DNA of 64,000 nt from contig SSBO01000009.1 in NCBI GenBank assembly GCA_005281725.1, forward strand, positions 7,254,303 to 7,318,302, read 5' to 3'. The notes below the pieces were generated by a model. It did no database searches. It saw only the letters and a list, made by a program, of their open reading frames with translations, and was not told where the DNA came from. Both the position numbers and the translations under genes were made by a program. This stretch comes from Wuchereria bancrofti. Taxonomy: Eukaryota; Nematoda; Chromadorea; Rhabditida; Onchocercidae. The stretch's first letter is position 1. Every line of letters starts with the position of its first letter. Of this stretch, positions 12,358-25,200 are shown piece after piece.

Positions 12358-12388
12358 TTTTTTACTGCCCTTTAATGGCAGTAAAAAA
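12358..12388. repeat. Perfect 12-bp inverted repeat, 7-base loop
   Basis: TTTTTTACTGCC pairs perfectly with GGCAGTAAAAAA around the loop CTTTAAT. The stem is too short for a microRNA precursor. It lies about 150 bases upstream of the alpha-SNAP start codon. Confidence 0.6.
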
Positions 12389-12451
12389 CGAATCCCAAAT
12401 TAAGTAGTGACGAAAGCAAAATCAGTAACGCCTTGAAGACTCACCCATTTT

Positions 12452-12545
12452 AGATCATCCCATACTCACTTTATAGCTCTTTACGATTTATAAACAAATA
12501 TTACATTTTTTTAAAAATTTTACAGCAAAGAGTACGGGATGATCT
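12452..12545. repeat. 94-bp element with 16-bp near-perfect terminal inverted repeats
   Basis: Left arm 12452-12467 (AGATCATCCCATACTC) and right arm 12530-12545 are inverted copies with one mismatch, around a 62-base AT-rich core. It could be a short MITE-like remnant or an upstream regulatory hairpin. No target-site duplication is obvious. Confidence 0.5.
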
Positions 12546-14643
12546 AAGAAAACCTTACAATATCTAAAACATCTCAGTTTAGCAACTGGGAATTTAAAGA
12601 AAATTCTAAAGAACAATCATTTAAGATTGACAGAAAAGTGCAAATCCACCAACTTCTGGGAGAAAATACGAAATATGATGAAAACATCACACAACAACAA
12701 TGTCAGCTTCTATTGATTTCCATTTCCCTAACCATCGGTAATCACTGCTGTCGCTTCTCTCAATTCGTCAACATTATTTCCTCTCTCTTTTTTGTGCCTA
12801 ACAATCCCTCATTCGCCATGCAATAGAACAGGGTGAAAATGGAGCGAAGATATTCATTCGTTCCTTTCATCCCACTCATAATAATCATTTAGTCAAACTG
12901 ATTTTTCGATTAATTTCTTTGTTGGCTCTCCCACGCAATGCACAACGCATATTCTCCCTTCCATAAATTTAAGTTTCTGATATTTCCACTCTGAGAATGA
13001 CCTCTAGATGAAATTTCAGTCAACCAAAATCTCTCTCTCTATATATATATTATATATACATTTCTCAAAATGCTTAAGCTTGTTTGTTGGATTACTGCGA
13101 TTGTATCTATCCCCTACAATCGAAGAAACTACAATCAATAGTTTTAACCATATATAAGTCAAAATGTAAAACATCTTTACACTTTTTTTTGGATATTGGA
13201 ATAACAAATAAATCATACAGTCCTTTAGTTACAAAACTGTATGTGGAGTTTCAGGCACTGAAATTAATTAAATATTACATATGCACTAAGGACGTATCGG
13301 TTAGGAAGAGTATACAACATGATCGATGAATAAATATATCAACACTCAATACACTGCTACAGGTGGCACTAAAGAAGCCATTCAACTCGCCTACCTTTTC
13401 TCAAAACACAGGAGAGAGAACAGGAATGGCTACGGTCATCTAACATCTCGTTCAAACTAAACGAAACTAGCTACAGCTTCCTTTTCTCTCTCGATTGAGT
13501 TTAGTTCTGATGGCTTCACTTTTCATTTACTAATATTTTCAATAAACTTGATATTTAATCTAAAATGCATAGGAATTCAAAAGCGCCTCTGACCGTACTA
13601 ACAAACCAAACTGTCCACCTGCAATGGGTGGGAATTGTCCTCTCCACTTCAGTATTCCCATTTTTGGGAAGCTGATTTAAGAAAACGCTTCGAGGGATAA
13701 AGCATCGTCCCAGCATCCTCAAAACATAAACACTAAAACAGACAGTGTCTTCGTCCCTCTCATCTCAGCTTATCTACACATACACGCCTAACATCACATC
13801 GCTTTGGTATTAAACACCCATATAAAAATAACTTGTTTCGATCCCTCTGATAATATCATATCATTGCTCTGCGGAAATATAAAACGCATCATCAACTGTT
13901 ATGTCCGACCGACTAAATAGTTTTGTTTATTTCACCTGCCGGATGGTTATCCACTTACATTTCACTTCGCAAATCTTACAACAATAGGAACTAAGTTTAT
14001 GTAAAGATGCAACAATTGTCAATACAAATGTATCTTGTAGTATTTGTCAAACTTTGTTACAGCACTTATAAAGCTGTAACAGTGAATGGGAGAGATGTGG
14101 AGAAAGTTGCTGGCCATCCTGAAATTAAGCCTGAATACGTAGGACGGAGCACCTCTAACAGACAACATTACATCCATGCAGACAACCACGCATTCCACTG
14201 CGACAACGACCTGACGTTTTTTTCACTCCAACAAGGAAATCATTTTGCACAGGCGGCGCTATGCAACTACAGAGGCTTTGTATTGGGCACTGCATACGTA
14301 TTTCCTTTGCGCTTTTCACTTCCGTATTTTAGATTCTTCGTCCTCACATCTACTCTTCCACGTGTTTTACTATGTGAATCTTCAATCATCACTAAATAAG
14401 TAATTTTATGTATTGAACTTCCATATGAAGCCAGGTTATGTAATGTTGATTTTTTTTGATCTAGCTGTTGAGATTATTTTACGTGGAATTACGCATTAAA
14501 TATCAATTTAGTTGCGTTTATTAAGAGCATGAGTATACGTACGGGGCGATGCGTATTTGCACTGTCTGCTGTCAGCTGTGTTTCAAGTGATTTTTTTCTA
14601 AGTCTTACTTTTCAGTTAAAAGCTAACGGAGGAGCTGAAAAAA

Positions 14644-17600
14644 ATGGGTCGTGGTCGAAGTCGGAGTGAAAGTTCTAGCAAAAGTCGTAGTCGTAGCCGT
14701 AGTCATAGTCGAAGTCCTAACAGTGGTCATCGTGGCCGTAGTCACAGCAGGCGACGTGGTCGTACGAGAAGTCGAAGCCATCACCATGATCGTCGAAGGT
14801 ACGCTTAGTTTTATTGTTAAGTAATTAAGTAAGCCAAAATTTCGTACTTGCCATAAGTAATTAAGAGATATCTACAACTGACTGATTCTAACCTGCGATT
14901 ATTGCCAAGATCCATTCTTGAGGTATCAAATTTTTGTTATTTAAATAATAAACTTTTCTGTAATAAGACACAACAATAGGGGTTTAGGATCTAGAAAACA
15001 CGAATAGTTGAAGATGTGGAAGTCATGAAATAGACAGTTGAAGATTTTAGAAATACATGAGAACAACACCGTTGGAATTGACAGCAATATAAGCTTTCTT
15101 AAGTGCAAAAAAGTAATAAATAATGAAATATCTTCATTCGACCTTGGCACGAAATCTTTTTCTTACACTGAGATTTGAAACTCAAAATTTAACAGTGGCC
15201 GTTGAGGAAATTCTTGGTTATAGATGCCCTCTTTCCTTCTTCTCTCTGAAGTTTGCTTTACATTAAGAGTTTTTAAGTTTTTATGAAATACTCCGTCTAA
15301 GTATATGGTATAATAGTATAAAATACTTAGATTGACCTTTGTTTTCTATCATTTAGGAATTGGTAAAGGAAATTATTTTAGCAGAAGTCGTTCGAGTGAT
15401 CGAGAAACGACAGATTTGTTGAAACTTTGTTGGAAACCACTAAAAGATGATTCAAGAAATTTCGATGCTTGGACTCATCTTCTGCAGTACATCGAACAAC
15501 TTGTAAGAATTAAGTCACATAATGATCCTTTATAATTAGATTTGAGAAATATTTTGCCTGAGCAAAAACTGATCGCAAAAAGTAGACATAAATTGACTCT
15601 TCTTAGTACCTCCATGCTAAAATTTGAATAGATTTGCCTGGTTCATTTTATTGAGTGCTTTTGTGACTTGAGACTCAGTTTTTATGATCCTATAGGAAAT
15701 TTTAGTCTTATTGTTTTCAGTCATAATATTCCTGATGTTTTCTCAACATTATCAAGGGTTTATAATCAATGATATAGATATAGTATCCCGAAGATTACCC
15801 ATATTGAATTATTTCAGGATGAAACAAAAGCGGCTCGTGAAGCATATGATGATTTTTTTAAGAGGTATCCGTACTGCTACGGATATTGGAGAAAATATGC
15901 TGAATTTGAACGTCGTCATAAACACTACGATCGCTGTACTGAGGTAGGTTGTAATTTTGGCACACGATACTTGTTATCTTACTGCTGTGTAGTTTTTAGC
16001 TCTCCATTGTCCTGATCTCATGTTTATTATTTTTATTTTTTGGTGTCTTGTGAAATTAACTAGGAAGAGAAGAGAAGATAGTTAAGAATGATTAACATTA
16101 TTAACTCAAAATGAAAGCATATTTGCAGGTTTATGAACGTGGGGTCACGGCTATACCATTGAGTGTCGATCTGTGGCTTCATTACATTGCTTTCATTAAA
16201 GAAATCGTTCAACATCAAGAGAATGCAGTACAGAAGACCAGAGTGTAACTTTATAACAGTACTGTTGATGTTTGCTTCATTTCAAAACTTATCGATACAT
16301 TTGCAGAATTTATGATCATGCAATCGAAGCATGCGGTATGGAATTTCGTTCAGATAAACTGTGGGATGAATATATTAACTGGGAGTTGAGTAATGGTGAA
16401 ACTGTACGAGCCGGAGCACTTTTTGATCAAATATTAAGCATACCCACTTTGCTCTACAGTAACCATTTTGATAAGTATGTTCTTTTCATATTGAAGATTA
16501 ATGGCTTCCTTACTGACTACCATCATTTTCTGTGACAAATTTCACTTAGTACTGGTGATTTGTAACATTTTGATTCGTTTTTTTTTTTGAGACGTAGCTT
16601 CTTCAGAATAATTAGCTGTTAGTATTATTATTCACTTGCTGTTGTCTTTACTATCGCTACATTTTCTTTCTGTAATGAATTATATCGCTATAAGAGAATT
16701 CCTTTCATTTCATCATACTTTTTCAATAGAAATGAATTTCCATTTACTGCATTTCTTATTGCCTTTTTTCAAGCATTTTCATTGTTTTCAGGTATAAAAC
16801 TTTCGTGAATTCAAACGAGCCAGATCGAGTAATAAGTCAAGATGAATACAATGAAATTTTTGCAAAAGTGAGCAGTATTCATTTAAAAAATTATCTTTAT
16901 CTTCTGTACCAGTGGTTTCTGTGAAATTTTATTTTAGGTTGAAGCAGATTTGCATAATGTCGTTGATGGTGATCTATTTCTTTTAGAAGATTGCGTTGAT
17001 GATTCTCCACCAGATTACATCCCGGAAAATGGCGAAGAGCCACCGAAAAAGATTTTCACGAGACGCAAGGTCTTTTTTGATCTGTGGAAGTAGTTATTAT
17101 TAAAACTTTCTTCGTTCTTTACTCATTATTTTTAATTTAATTAAAATTTTCCTTGCAGCACTGTGAAGAAGCCTTACGTGTTTTACGTGCAGAAATACTC
17201 GAACGACGAAATAAAAAATATTTACTGAATGAACAGGAAGTTAGTCGACGTTGGGCATTTGAAGAAAATGTACGTTTGTTTTAAATTCATCAGATTGTCA
17301 AGTAATTTTCTCACTGATTACTTTATATTATTAAAAAAAAAAAACTTCATTTCAGATAAAACGACCATATTTTCATGTGAAACCACTGGAGCGAGCTCAG
17401 TTACGTAATTGGCGTGCTTACCTTGACTTTGAAATTGAGTGTGGTGATATCACACGTATCATTATTCTGTTCGAGAGATGTCTAATCGCTTGTGCTTTGT
17501 ATGAAGAAATGTGGATTAAGGTGAAATGTACCATGCATCTAGTTTTACTTTAAGTACCAATTTATCATACATACCAATTCTGTCAAAAATTTGAATTTCA

Positions 17601-20600
17601 GTATGCTCGTTACGTGGAGAGTATTGGAGAATCCAGCCGTGCCCGCAGTATTTTTCGTCGAGCAACCGAAGTTCACTTACCTCGTAAACCGAATGTTCAT
17701 CTTGCCTACAGCGCCTTCGAAGAAAAAAATGGTAATAACCACAGCAAATGTGATATTTGTGATATACGAACCGGTGATCTCTTTTTCCGTTCATTCATTC
17801 ATGTGGTTAAGTTTGATGATAAGCTAAAGTATTATCACCGTCAGCAGACAACATTCACTCATGGTGCTCCACTCGTTCGACAACTAGATGGCAAGTATGG
17901 TTTTTAGAAAATAATTTAGAAAAAAGTGATGAAAATCTTCAAATGCGGTGCGATCAAAGATGAAGTATCTTTTTATTCATTCAAATATGAGAAGGGTATC
18001 GTTTTATTTGAGACTGTGGCATTTCATCGGATCTCGATTTGCTCAAGATGCAGTTCCTTTTCTACTCGAATTTTTTTCCTTTCTTTTGCGTTCAACAGTC
18101 TCGATCTTTCTGAAGTTTCAAGAAACCGAAGTATTTTTAAATAAGATGAAAGCTTTAGTATAATTTAATGAAATCCGATTGAGTTAGGCGAAATCAAAAT
18201 CAAAGTTCACATTCCATAATTCAAGTCGGCTTTACTTGCTTAAAAGATAGACTTCTTAAAAGAGGGTCCATCTCTCGCCTATGTAAGGTTTTGGGATTTT
18301 TTTGAGTTCTTGGTCTTTAATGGCTGTTAGAATTTGTGCATGTTTAATTACGAGATTGAACTAAGTGACTTACTAAAGATGGATTATTTATCCATTCTTA
18401 AGATTTTATGCTAACTGGGACGAGTTGTTGCGATCCTTTATGATATAGTTCCATGGCGTAAATTTGGTTAGCATGACTGTTTATCTCTTTGAGTGTTTAT
18501 AAAAATAGGATAACGCTTTACTGACTTTAAATTCGGATTTTTTGAAACTAAAGTTGTAAAATCTGACTTGGAGCCAGGAAATGCTGTTCATCGAAATCCT
18601 GATAATTTTATGAGTGTGCAGCTTTTACCCTTCAAAATCCTAAGAGCTATTTATTAGAGTATGAATGGATTTTTTCAACAACTAGTTCTGTAGCGTTTTC
18701 CTATAGCATAAAATTTTAAATCCGTGGAGTTTCTGAATATTTCCGAATTAATTTCTGATCGGCAGTACTTTGAAAATTGATTTGTGCTCCGTTTTCAAGT
18801 AGCAGTGATCCCATAGTTCTTTAATAGTGAGGTATAACTGACTATTAGCTATTTTGTCATGAAAGAAAGATGGGAAAAAAAATCATTCATTGAAGTCGGA
18901 TTCTTGTTAAATTGCTCATAAAAGTTGTGAGAGGAGTATACTTTTACCAGTAAATTATCCACGAAGAATTTGAAGTCCTTCATTTGTTGATCTTTGTGAT
19001 TCTGAATACTTTTTATTACATTAGTAGATTCTGAGGTACTCTTTTTAATATCTAAGAACTGAATTACCGCTTCCTGAGCATAATCTACCTCCATTTTCGT
19101 TTTAATTAATGTTTCAAAGTCATGATCTTCATACGCAAACTTATTCTATCAAGCCTTGCAAGTTAGTGAACTTGAGTTATTTTTTGAATAGTCGAATTGA
19201 AAGGATGTCGGGAGGATTCTGGTTTGATATCATAATGATTGATTTTATATTGAAGTCTCAAGATTCTCTCCATTCCTTGTGACGTGATACATTCCAGCTA
19301 CTTCATAATAACTGGTTGGGAATTCTTTGAAAAGTGAACAAACTCTAAAAAAAATTTTTGGTAAACTAAGTAGTATTTTCTCTACTCAGGCGAATATCCG
19401 AAACTAATTTAATTCTCCATCCGGAAAGAGTTTTTGAACTATTCAATAGGAAAAAAATGATCATAACAACGGAAGAATAGGCGCATCAAAATAATCACAG
19501 AAGTATTAAAAATGGAATTTCATTTCTAAATGGAATTAATAGATTCTTCCGCAATTCAATACCACATAATTTCCGAAATTGTTTCACGACATCGAAATTA
19601 AGGAACCGAATATGTGGACCTCTCCCGGCTGCGAAATTCTAAGTTTTCTTAAAAAAATAGTTCCTCGGAAGCCTTTGTTTACTTCGTTTACAGACTTAAA
19701 AGAATTACGAATTATATTGTTAAGTTCGGCAGAAGAAGAGGTTTAACGCTGTTGCATTTCAACAGATCAAGCAAATAAGCCGTCTACTGCATTCATTCAT
19801 TGAGGGCTACTTTTTTATGTAACTGCATGTTCTGCTGATGAGGCCTTTTCTAATTCTCATGCCAATGAAATCCACTAAATATAATAAAATCAAATTCCTC
19901 CAAATGCTTATTCAAAGAGTTCTGCAGACCTTTTCCGCCTTACAGTTAATAAATCCTTATAGTAGCAGTGACACCTTATGCAACTGTTACAGGTGATTTT
20001 GAGAAGGCCAATTCGATTTTGGCAAATTTTGATCATCGCTATCCAGGATATGCTGTTATTGCACTACGTAGGATTGGGATCGAGCGGCGCTTTGCGATAA
20101 GACAAGCGGGAGATAGGCTAGTTATCATAATGATGCCATAGATTTTAGATTTTATTGGAATATAAGGATAATTTGAGGGGACAAGTTAATCCATCTGAAT
20201 TTACGATTTTTGAACTTTTTTCTAATTAGGCCGTCAAATGATTGGAAAATTATCTTTTAGGGATTCTCCGGACTATTCTTCTGTGATATCACGTTTTGAG
20301 CGTCTCATACATGATTCACGTACTCCTCGTAAACTGTCTGCATTTTATGCCCTAAAACTAGCAAGATTTCATGCCAAAACACGGAATGATCGCAGGCTTG
20401 CTGAAAAAATCATCAGAGATGCAATAAATCGTGATAAGGTAAGTGAAAGTTGGCAAATTGTGGTATTATTATACATGGTGTCGATGTCGGTATACTTCAA
20501 AATTTTTTAGTTTAGTAAAGTAGCAGATAGGTATGCTGTCCCTTCCCTCTCTGTTTTTTGTTGTTTTTAGCTTTGAGCATTTCATTATTTCCATGTTTCA

Positions 20601-22214
20601 ATAAATGTGTATTTATCATTCCAATTATTCCAGAGCAATCCACAGCTTTACTTGGCGCTGGTTGATTTGGCTTATACTGCACCAGTATTCAATGAACGGA
20701 GTGTGATCGAAGCTTTGAATGAAGTTCTTGAAAGTGACCAACTTTCTGATGAAGATAAATTGCGTTTCTCACAAAGAAAGCTGGACTTTTTGGAGGACTT
20801 GGGAACAGATGTTGAAGCGTTAGTTCCGAAACTCTTAATTTCCAGTGATATTTAAATTTTATAGAAATTGTATATATCGACAAAAAATCAATTTTTAATT
20901 GGAATTTCAAAAAATTTCGTTAAAAGTAATAAAGATGTGTTTCCTTTTTAAAAACCTAATGATTGCTGGATTTCAGTCCATAGTTTTTGCGATATGTGTC
21001 TTTAATTTTGTCATTACTTTTTATTTTCATTTTAATTGTTCCAGTTTTACCTATTCCTAATCTTCGTTTTTTAACCCTTATATTTTTTCTTTTTTTATAA
21101 TTTTACCATCTTCAACTTTCTGATTCACTTGCTTTAGCTTCACTTATTTCTAATCTTTTCTGTATTTTCTTATAATTCCAACATTTTAAACTTTCTTTAA
21201 GTTGCCTTATTATAATTTCTTGTCAATTCATTCTATCATCACTGTATTTTTCACTTCGTCAATAAACTAAATAAACAACGGCTTATCCATTAGTTTTGCC
21301 TGACGAGTTCTATTTATTCATCATTTATCATCATCATTTTTTAAGGAAAATCTCTATGTAAAAAATGTGAAGGAATACATTCGTGAAAATTGATTTTAAC
21401 AAGTCATGCTCTTATTTCAGCCTCCAAAAGCACCTAGAATATCACACACAACTTCAAAAAAGTATTGAGAATGTTGCTGTATCAAACAAAAGAGCTGCTG
21501 ATGTGAGAGGTTCTGGGTAAGCTATTAGTTCCTTTGATCAGACCACAGATTTTTCAAATTTCAACTTTTATGAGTGTTAGAAAGCTGGATCCGTCTAATT
21601 TCAGTGATTCACTTGACAAAAAAATGCGAACCGCTGCATGCTACACGGCATATCCAACTCACCAACAGCAGCAGTACTATGCAGCTGCGCCGAGCACAGA
21701 TAATGGTGGGTCAGATAAAAAAGTTTGATTTCGAGAACAATTCCAGAAGATCGTAGAGTCGTCTAGCTACTTTTGAAACATGCAGTTTTTGTGAATTATG
21801 TTCGCCAATCCACGATTTGTATTCAATCGATTTTCACAACACTTCAGAAGAACTCTAGCTCCATATTTGGCTGCAACTTAATGCGACCCATATTTTTTAT
21901 GGGAAAACGTTAATCGAACTGAAAGAGTAAAATGAGTTGTAAAATCGCTTTACTGAAGCGGAAAACTGAATTCATCAAAGTTGAATTGATTTTAAGGTGT
22001 AGCGGTAGTAGGAGCAGCATATGGGACAATAGCACCACCACCAACAGCAGCAACAGCAACAGCAGCAGCAGCAGCAGTAGCTACAGTCGGCCAGCAACAG
22101 CCACAGATATCCAACACAACTCAGTACTATTATCCTGGACAACAACAGCCACCAACCATAGTTCAACCGGTTCCTGTTTTAACAACAATTCAACCGAACT
22201 ATGTTCAGCAGTAA
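14644..22214 (+). CDS. PRPF39: Pre-mRNA-processing factor 39 (PRPF39) with RS-rich N-terminus
   Basis: 733-residue Prp39 homologue, a HAT-repeat scaffold associated with U1 snRNP that helps define 5' splice sites. Exons: 14644-14798, 15382-15502, 15818-15943, 16129-16244, 16307-16474, 16792-16867, 16938-17069, 17159-17269, 17356-17520, 17602-17731, 19993-20116, 20261-20438, 20634-20818, 21421-21516, 21605-21705, 21997-22214; phases close exactly. Residues 1-58 are RS-rich ([18 protein letters not shown]). HAT repeats follow: [98 protein letters not shown]. The family block [20 protein letters not shown] is near residue 580. The tail is Ala/Thr- then Gln/Pro/Tyr-rich, like the human YQYNYQNPWNYGQYY end. 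Intron 17732-19992 is unusually long, and intron 20117-20260 needs a GC donor. An acceptor just before the ATG suggests trans-splicing. Confidence 0.93.
17732..19992 (+). other. Oversized PRPF39 intron
   Basis: 2.26 kb intron between the HAT-repeat exons, versus about 60-600 bases for the other introns of this gene. I find no domain in either strand. The longest frame on the - strand (18849-19094, 81 codons) and a short + frame near 18540-18657 show no recognisable family. An old insertion is possible but no terminal repeats were seen. Confidence 0.5.
20117..20260 (+). other. Probable GC-AG intron in PRPF39
   Basis: The upstream exon ends ...GGAGATAG and is followed by GCTAGT; the downstream acceptor is TATCTTTTAG/GG. 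Joining these gives a continuous frame through the conserved block. The nearest GT donor (20121) would leave phase 0, and no acceptor compatible with that phase precedes the downstream exon. A one-base sequence error is the alternative explanation. Confidence 0.55.
22042..22080 (+). repeat. (CAG/CAA) trinucleotide tract in PRPF39 last exon
   Basis: Impure CAG/CAA repeat inside the final coding exon. In the coding frame it is read as GCA/ACA, giving an Ala/Thr run. The other frames give poly-Ser (+) and poly-Cys (-) artefacts. Likely length-polymorphic. Confidence 0.85.
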
Positions 22215-25200
22215 TATTTTTTTTTTAAATTTCTTGGGAATTATTTCTGTTTGATGACAAATTTAAAACATTTCTAGAAATCATTGGGATTTGGAAATAT
22301 CAGTATAAGTTCTTACTTCGTCTCATCCTTGATTTTTTATAACGGCAATTTCTTGACAGGTATTCACGTGCATATTGTTAAAGTTCTAATCTGTACTCAG
22401 TGGGAGCTTGCCCATTGTCTTGAATTTTTCATATCCACGTTTTGTGCTTTTCATAAAGTCGTTCGATTTTTATCGCGCATGGTTCAGTGTTCATTTCTGA
22501 ACTTATATTCTAAACTGTACTCAATGACATTATTTACCATTATTTCTGACCAATTTGTGAAAAGGAATAGTTCCATGATGTCAACAGCTCTCGAGAAAAT
22601 TTCTCAAAAGTTTTTGTATTTTGCTTAGCAGTGTGTGCTATCTAAGTTATATGTATAAGGCCATCATTTTATCAACTTTAAAATTGATGCTACTTTTATA
22701 AATCACCACTGGTACATAGATTCTAGTATCAAATTTCAATAGAAAATTGTTGTTGCTTAGTGGTACTTTATTGTTATATTATTTGGCAGCTCGTTTTGCA
22801 AATTTTTCTCGCACTTTTTAATCTTTGTAATTAATTTAATTCTCACTCAGTGCATGTTTGCAGTTCTCAGTTAGTATATATTTGCTTATTAATTGGAGTT
22901 TCGAAAGTAAAATATTCACATCACTTTTGAGTTTTAAAGTATACACTGATTGTCCCACTCACAACACAAATAAGCTTAAACAGCATTGTTACATTTGTTA
23001 ACTGGGCTGCATAGTTAAGAATGCAGAATTGCTTTTCTGTGAATATAGCATCGAAAATGGATGTCAAAACATCCTACTTATCAAATATGTTGATTATAGA
23101 GAAATAACGATGAGCAAAAGGTTTAGTGCTTACACAGACTGCTGATTTTGAACCTTTCTTAGAGATGTTTTATGTCATTCTGTGGTTTTTTATTATAATA
23201 CTGAATGAATATGTACAAATTCTGCGAAGTCAGGAGAAATTTTTAGGAATGGAATCGGAAATTCGTTTCATTATATTCAATTTTCTTAGTATGAAATTCA
23301 AGTCATTTTCTTTAATTTTTACTTCAAGAACTCCTGCTTACGGATTTCTGAATCAGAGTTGATTTTAAAGTCCCTTTCTTTCTAAGTTTACAAAATTCAA
23401 ATAAGGCTATTAACACATGAAAACAATGTAACCTCGAAGATGTTAGAACTCTCTCATGAAATTTAAATTAATTTATAAAAAAGGGACTAAGCATATGTAT
23501 ATTTTTATTTTATCGAGAATCCCAAAACTAAAAGACTGTATGGAGAAGATTCTACTGCTGAACTCAAAACTCAAATCCCCACCCAACCTTTCATTTCCTC
23601 AACCATTTAGGCCATAAATAGTTTCATCAATAGCGAACTCATAATTGAGATCATTCGTTAAATGTTTTGATACCTTTAAAAGTAAATCAGTAGAACTATA
23701 ACCTAATAAATTCAATACTGAGAATTAGTTAGAGAGAGCTCAAAGTCATACTTGAATTTTCACACATTGCAAGAAATGTCATTGATGATAATTGCATAGG
23801 TAAGAAGTTATTCATTTTGTTCATTTGGAAAGTTGGAAAATAATTTCAATTTGTAGAATTAAAAGACTTTGTAAATTTGTAAAAACTTCAAGATTTGTCT
23901 TTCAGCTACAATGCTGTAATTCTATTTGAATTTAATTGGTTGAGATTTGAACCACTTAAAATTAAATAGATGAGCATTTCAAGGCAAGATGCAGGGGAAC
24001 AAATTCTCATGCGGAGAAAAATTGAAATTTCGAAGCAGGTCACTAATTAAAACTTTTAAATATCTTACGTAGAAAAAAGAGAAGTCAGAAAGCATGCAAA
24101 TTAATTAGAGTGCGAAACATGGCCTGTCATAAGAAGCCAAATTAATAGTTACAACACTGATTGGTTCGGTACGGAATTAAAATTTTTGTTTAAATCGCCA
24201 ATAATCGGAATTGGGTCAGCGATAATGAAAAAACAAATTCGCACATTTCAATTTTTGCTTTTACTATTGATACAGTATGAGTACAACAATTTTCTGAAGT
24301 TTCCGAACACGTTTCGATAAATTTCCAATACTTTTCGTGCATCATCTAAAAAGGATTTAGAAATAATGATGTTTAAAGAATCTAAACTGTTTTCAATTTA
24401 AATTAGGGAAATGTTTGTTCAAAAATAAATTAGCACCATTGAGGAAATGTGCAGAAGGTTAATTTTTGTTTCCAGTCTTAAAGTGGCAACTCTTTATCTT
24501 ATGAGCGACGTAAGAATCCGTTATTTGTTCCCATGGATGGAAATTTTGGAATTGAAGAAAGAGAATAAAAAAATTTGATTTAGATTCATTAGATTATAGA
24601 ATATTCCCTGTGCTGAGAGTTGTAATAAGAATCTTAGACAGTTTAGTAAAACATTTTCGTGAGCAGAGAAGGAATTTTTTTCTTTTTTTTCTTCCATAAG
24701 AGATCTGCCTTCTTTTATTGTTGCTTTAACATTATTTTTACTTAATTTTATTTGTTCAACCTAAGAATAGACAATAAAGTAAATTCAAAATGGTAAAGGT
24801 TAGCATTAATGTTAAAAAAATTGCCATCGGTGAAGTACCAGAGAAACTCGAAAAGAGGAAATCAAGCAAGAAAAAATTAATGTTAAAAGATTCAAGAAAA
24901 GATACTTAAAACGGTGTGGTAACATCAGAGACAGACACACGCAAATGTGTCTCATCAGTGACCTTTGAAGGAACCACTGATTACTTTTAATAATATTGAT
25001 CTGTAATTTTGGTTTGATTGTCGATTACACCAACTTTCACTTACAAGTAACAGCGATGAGTTCAATAAGAATGTAAGTGATAATATTGATAACAGTGGTT
25101 GAAATAGTGCAATATGCTTGATACAAATTCTGGCTTTCACTTTTTCAAATGTTTAAATTACATCTATTTTAATGCGAGTGTACAGATACGAAAAATATAA

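Larger units (their letters stand above)
12208..14643. other. Head-to-head intergenic region alpha-SNAP / PRPF39
   Basis: 2.4 kb that must contain both promoters. It includes two inverted-repeat structures listed separately, a stretch of (TC)n/(TA)n near 13031-13058, and a segment at about 13340-14400 that looks visibly less AT-rich than its surroundings. That segment has a 130-codon frame (14007-14399, + strand) with a hydrophobic start. I recognise no domain in it, and the higher GC makes chance frames longer, so I do not call it a gene. A trans-splice-type acceptor (CTTTTCAG) ends at 14615, 28 bases before the PRPF39 ATG. Confidence 0.55.

Noticed and set aside
18849..19094. 81-codon frame on the - strand in the long PRPF39 intron
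   Set aside because: No family resemblance, no clear exon partners, and length within chance expectation.
21975..22166. Cys-rich frame (- strand) and Ser-rich frame (+ strand) over the trinucleotide tract
   Set aside because: Shadows of the CAG/CAA repeat in the PRPF39 last exon; the true frame is Ala/Thr-rich and phase-linked to the previous exon.
22284..22628. 114-codon frame on the + strand downstream of PRPF39
   Set aside because: Composition typical of translated AT-rich DNA (Phe, Ile, Ser, Leu), no domain, and no splice context.
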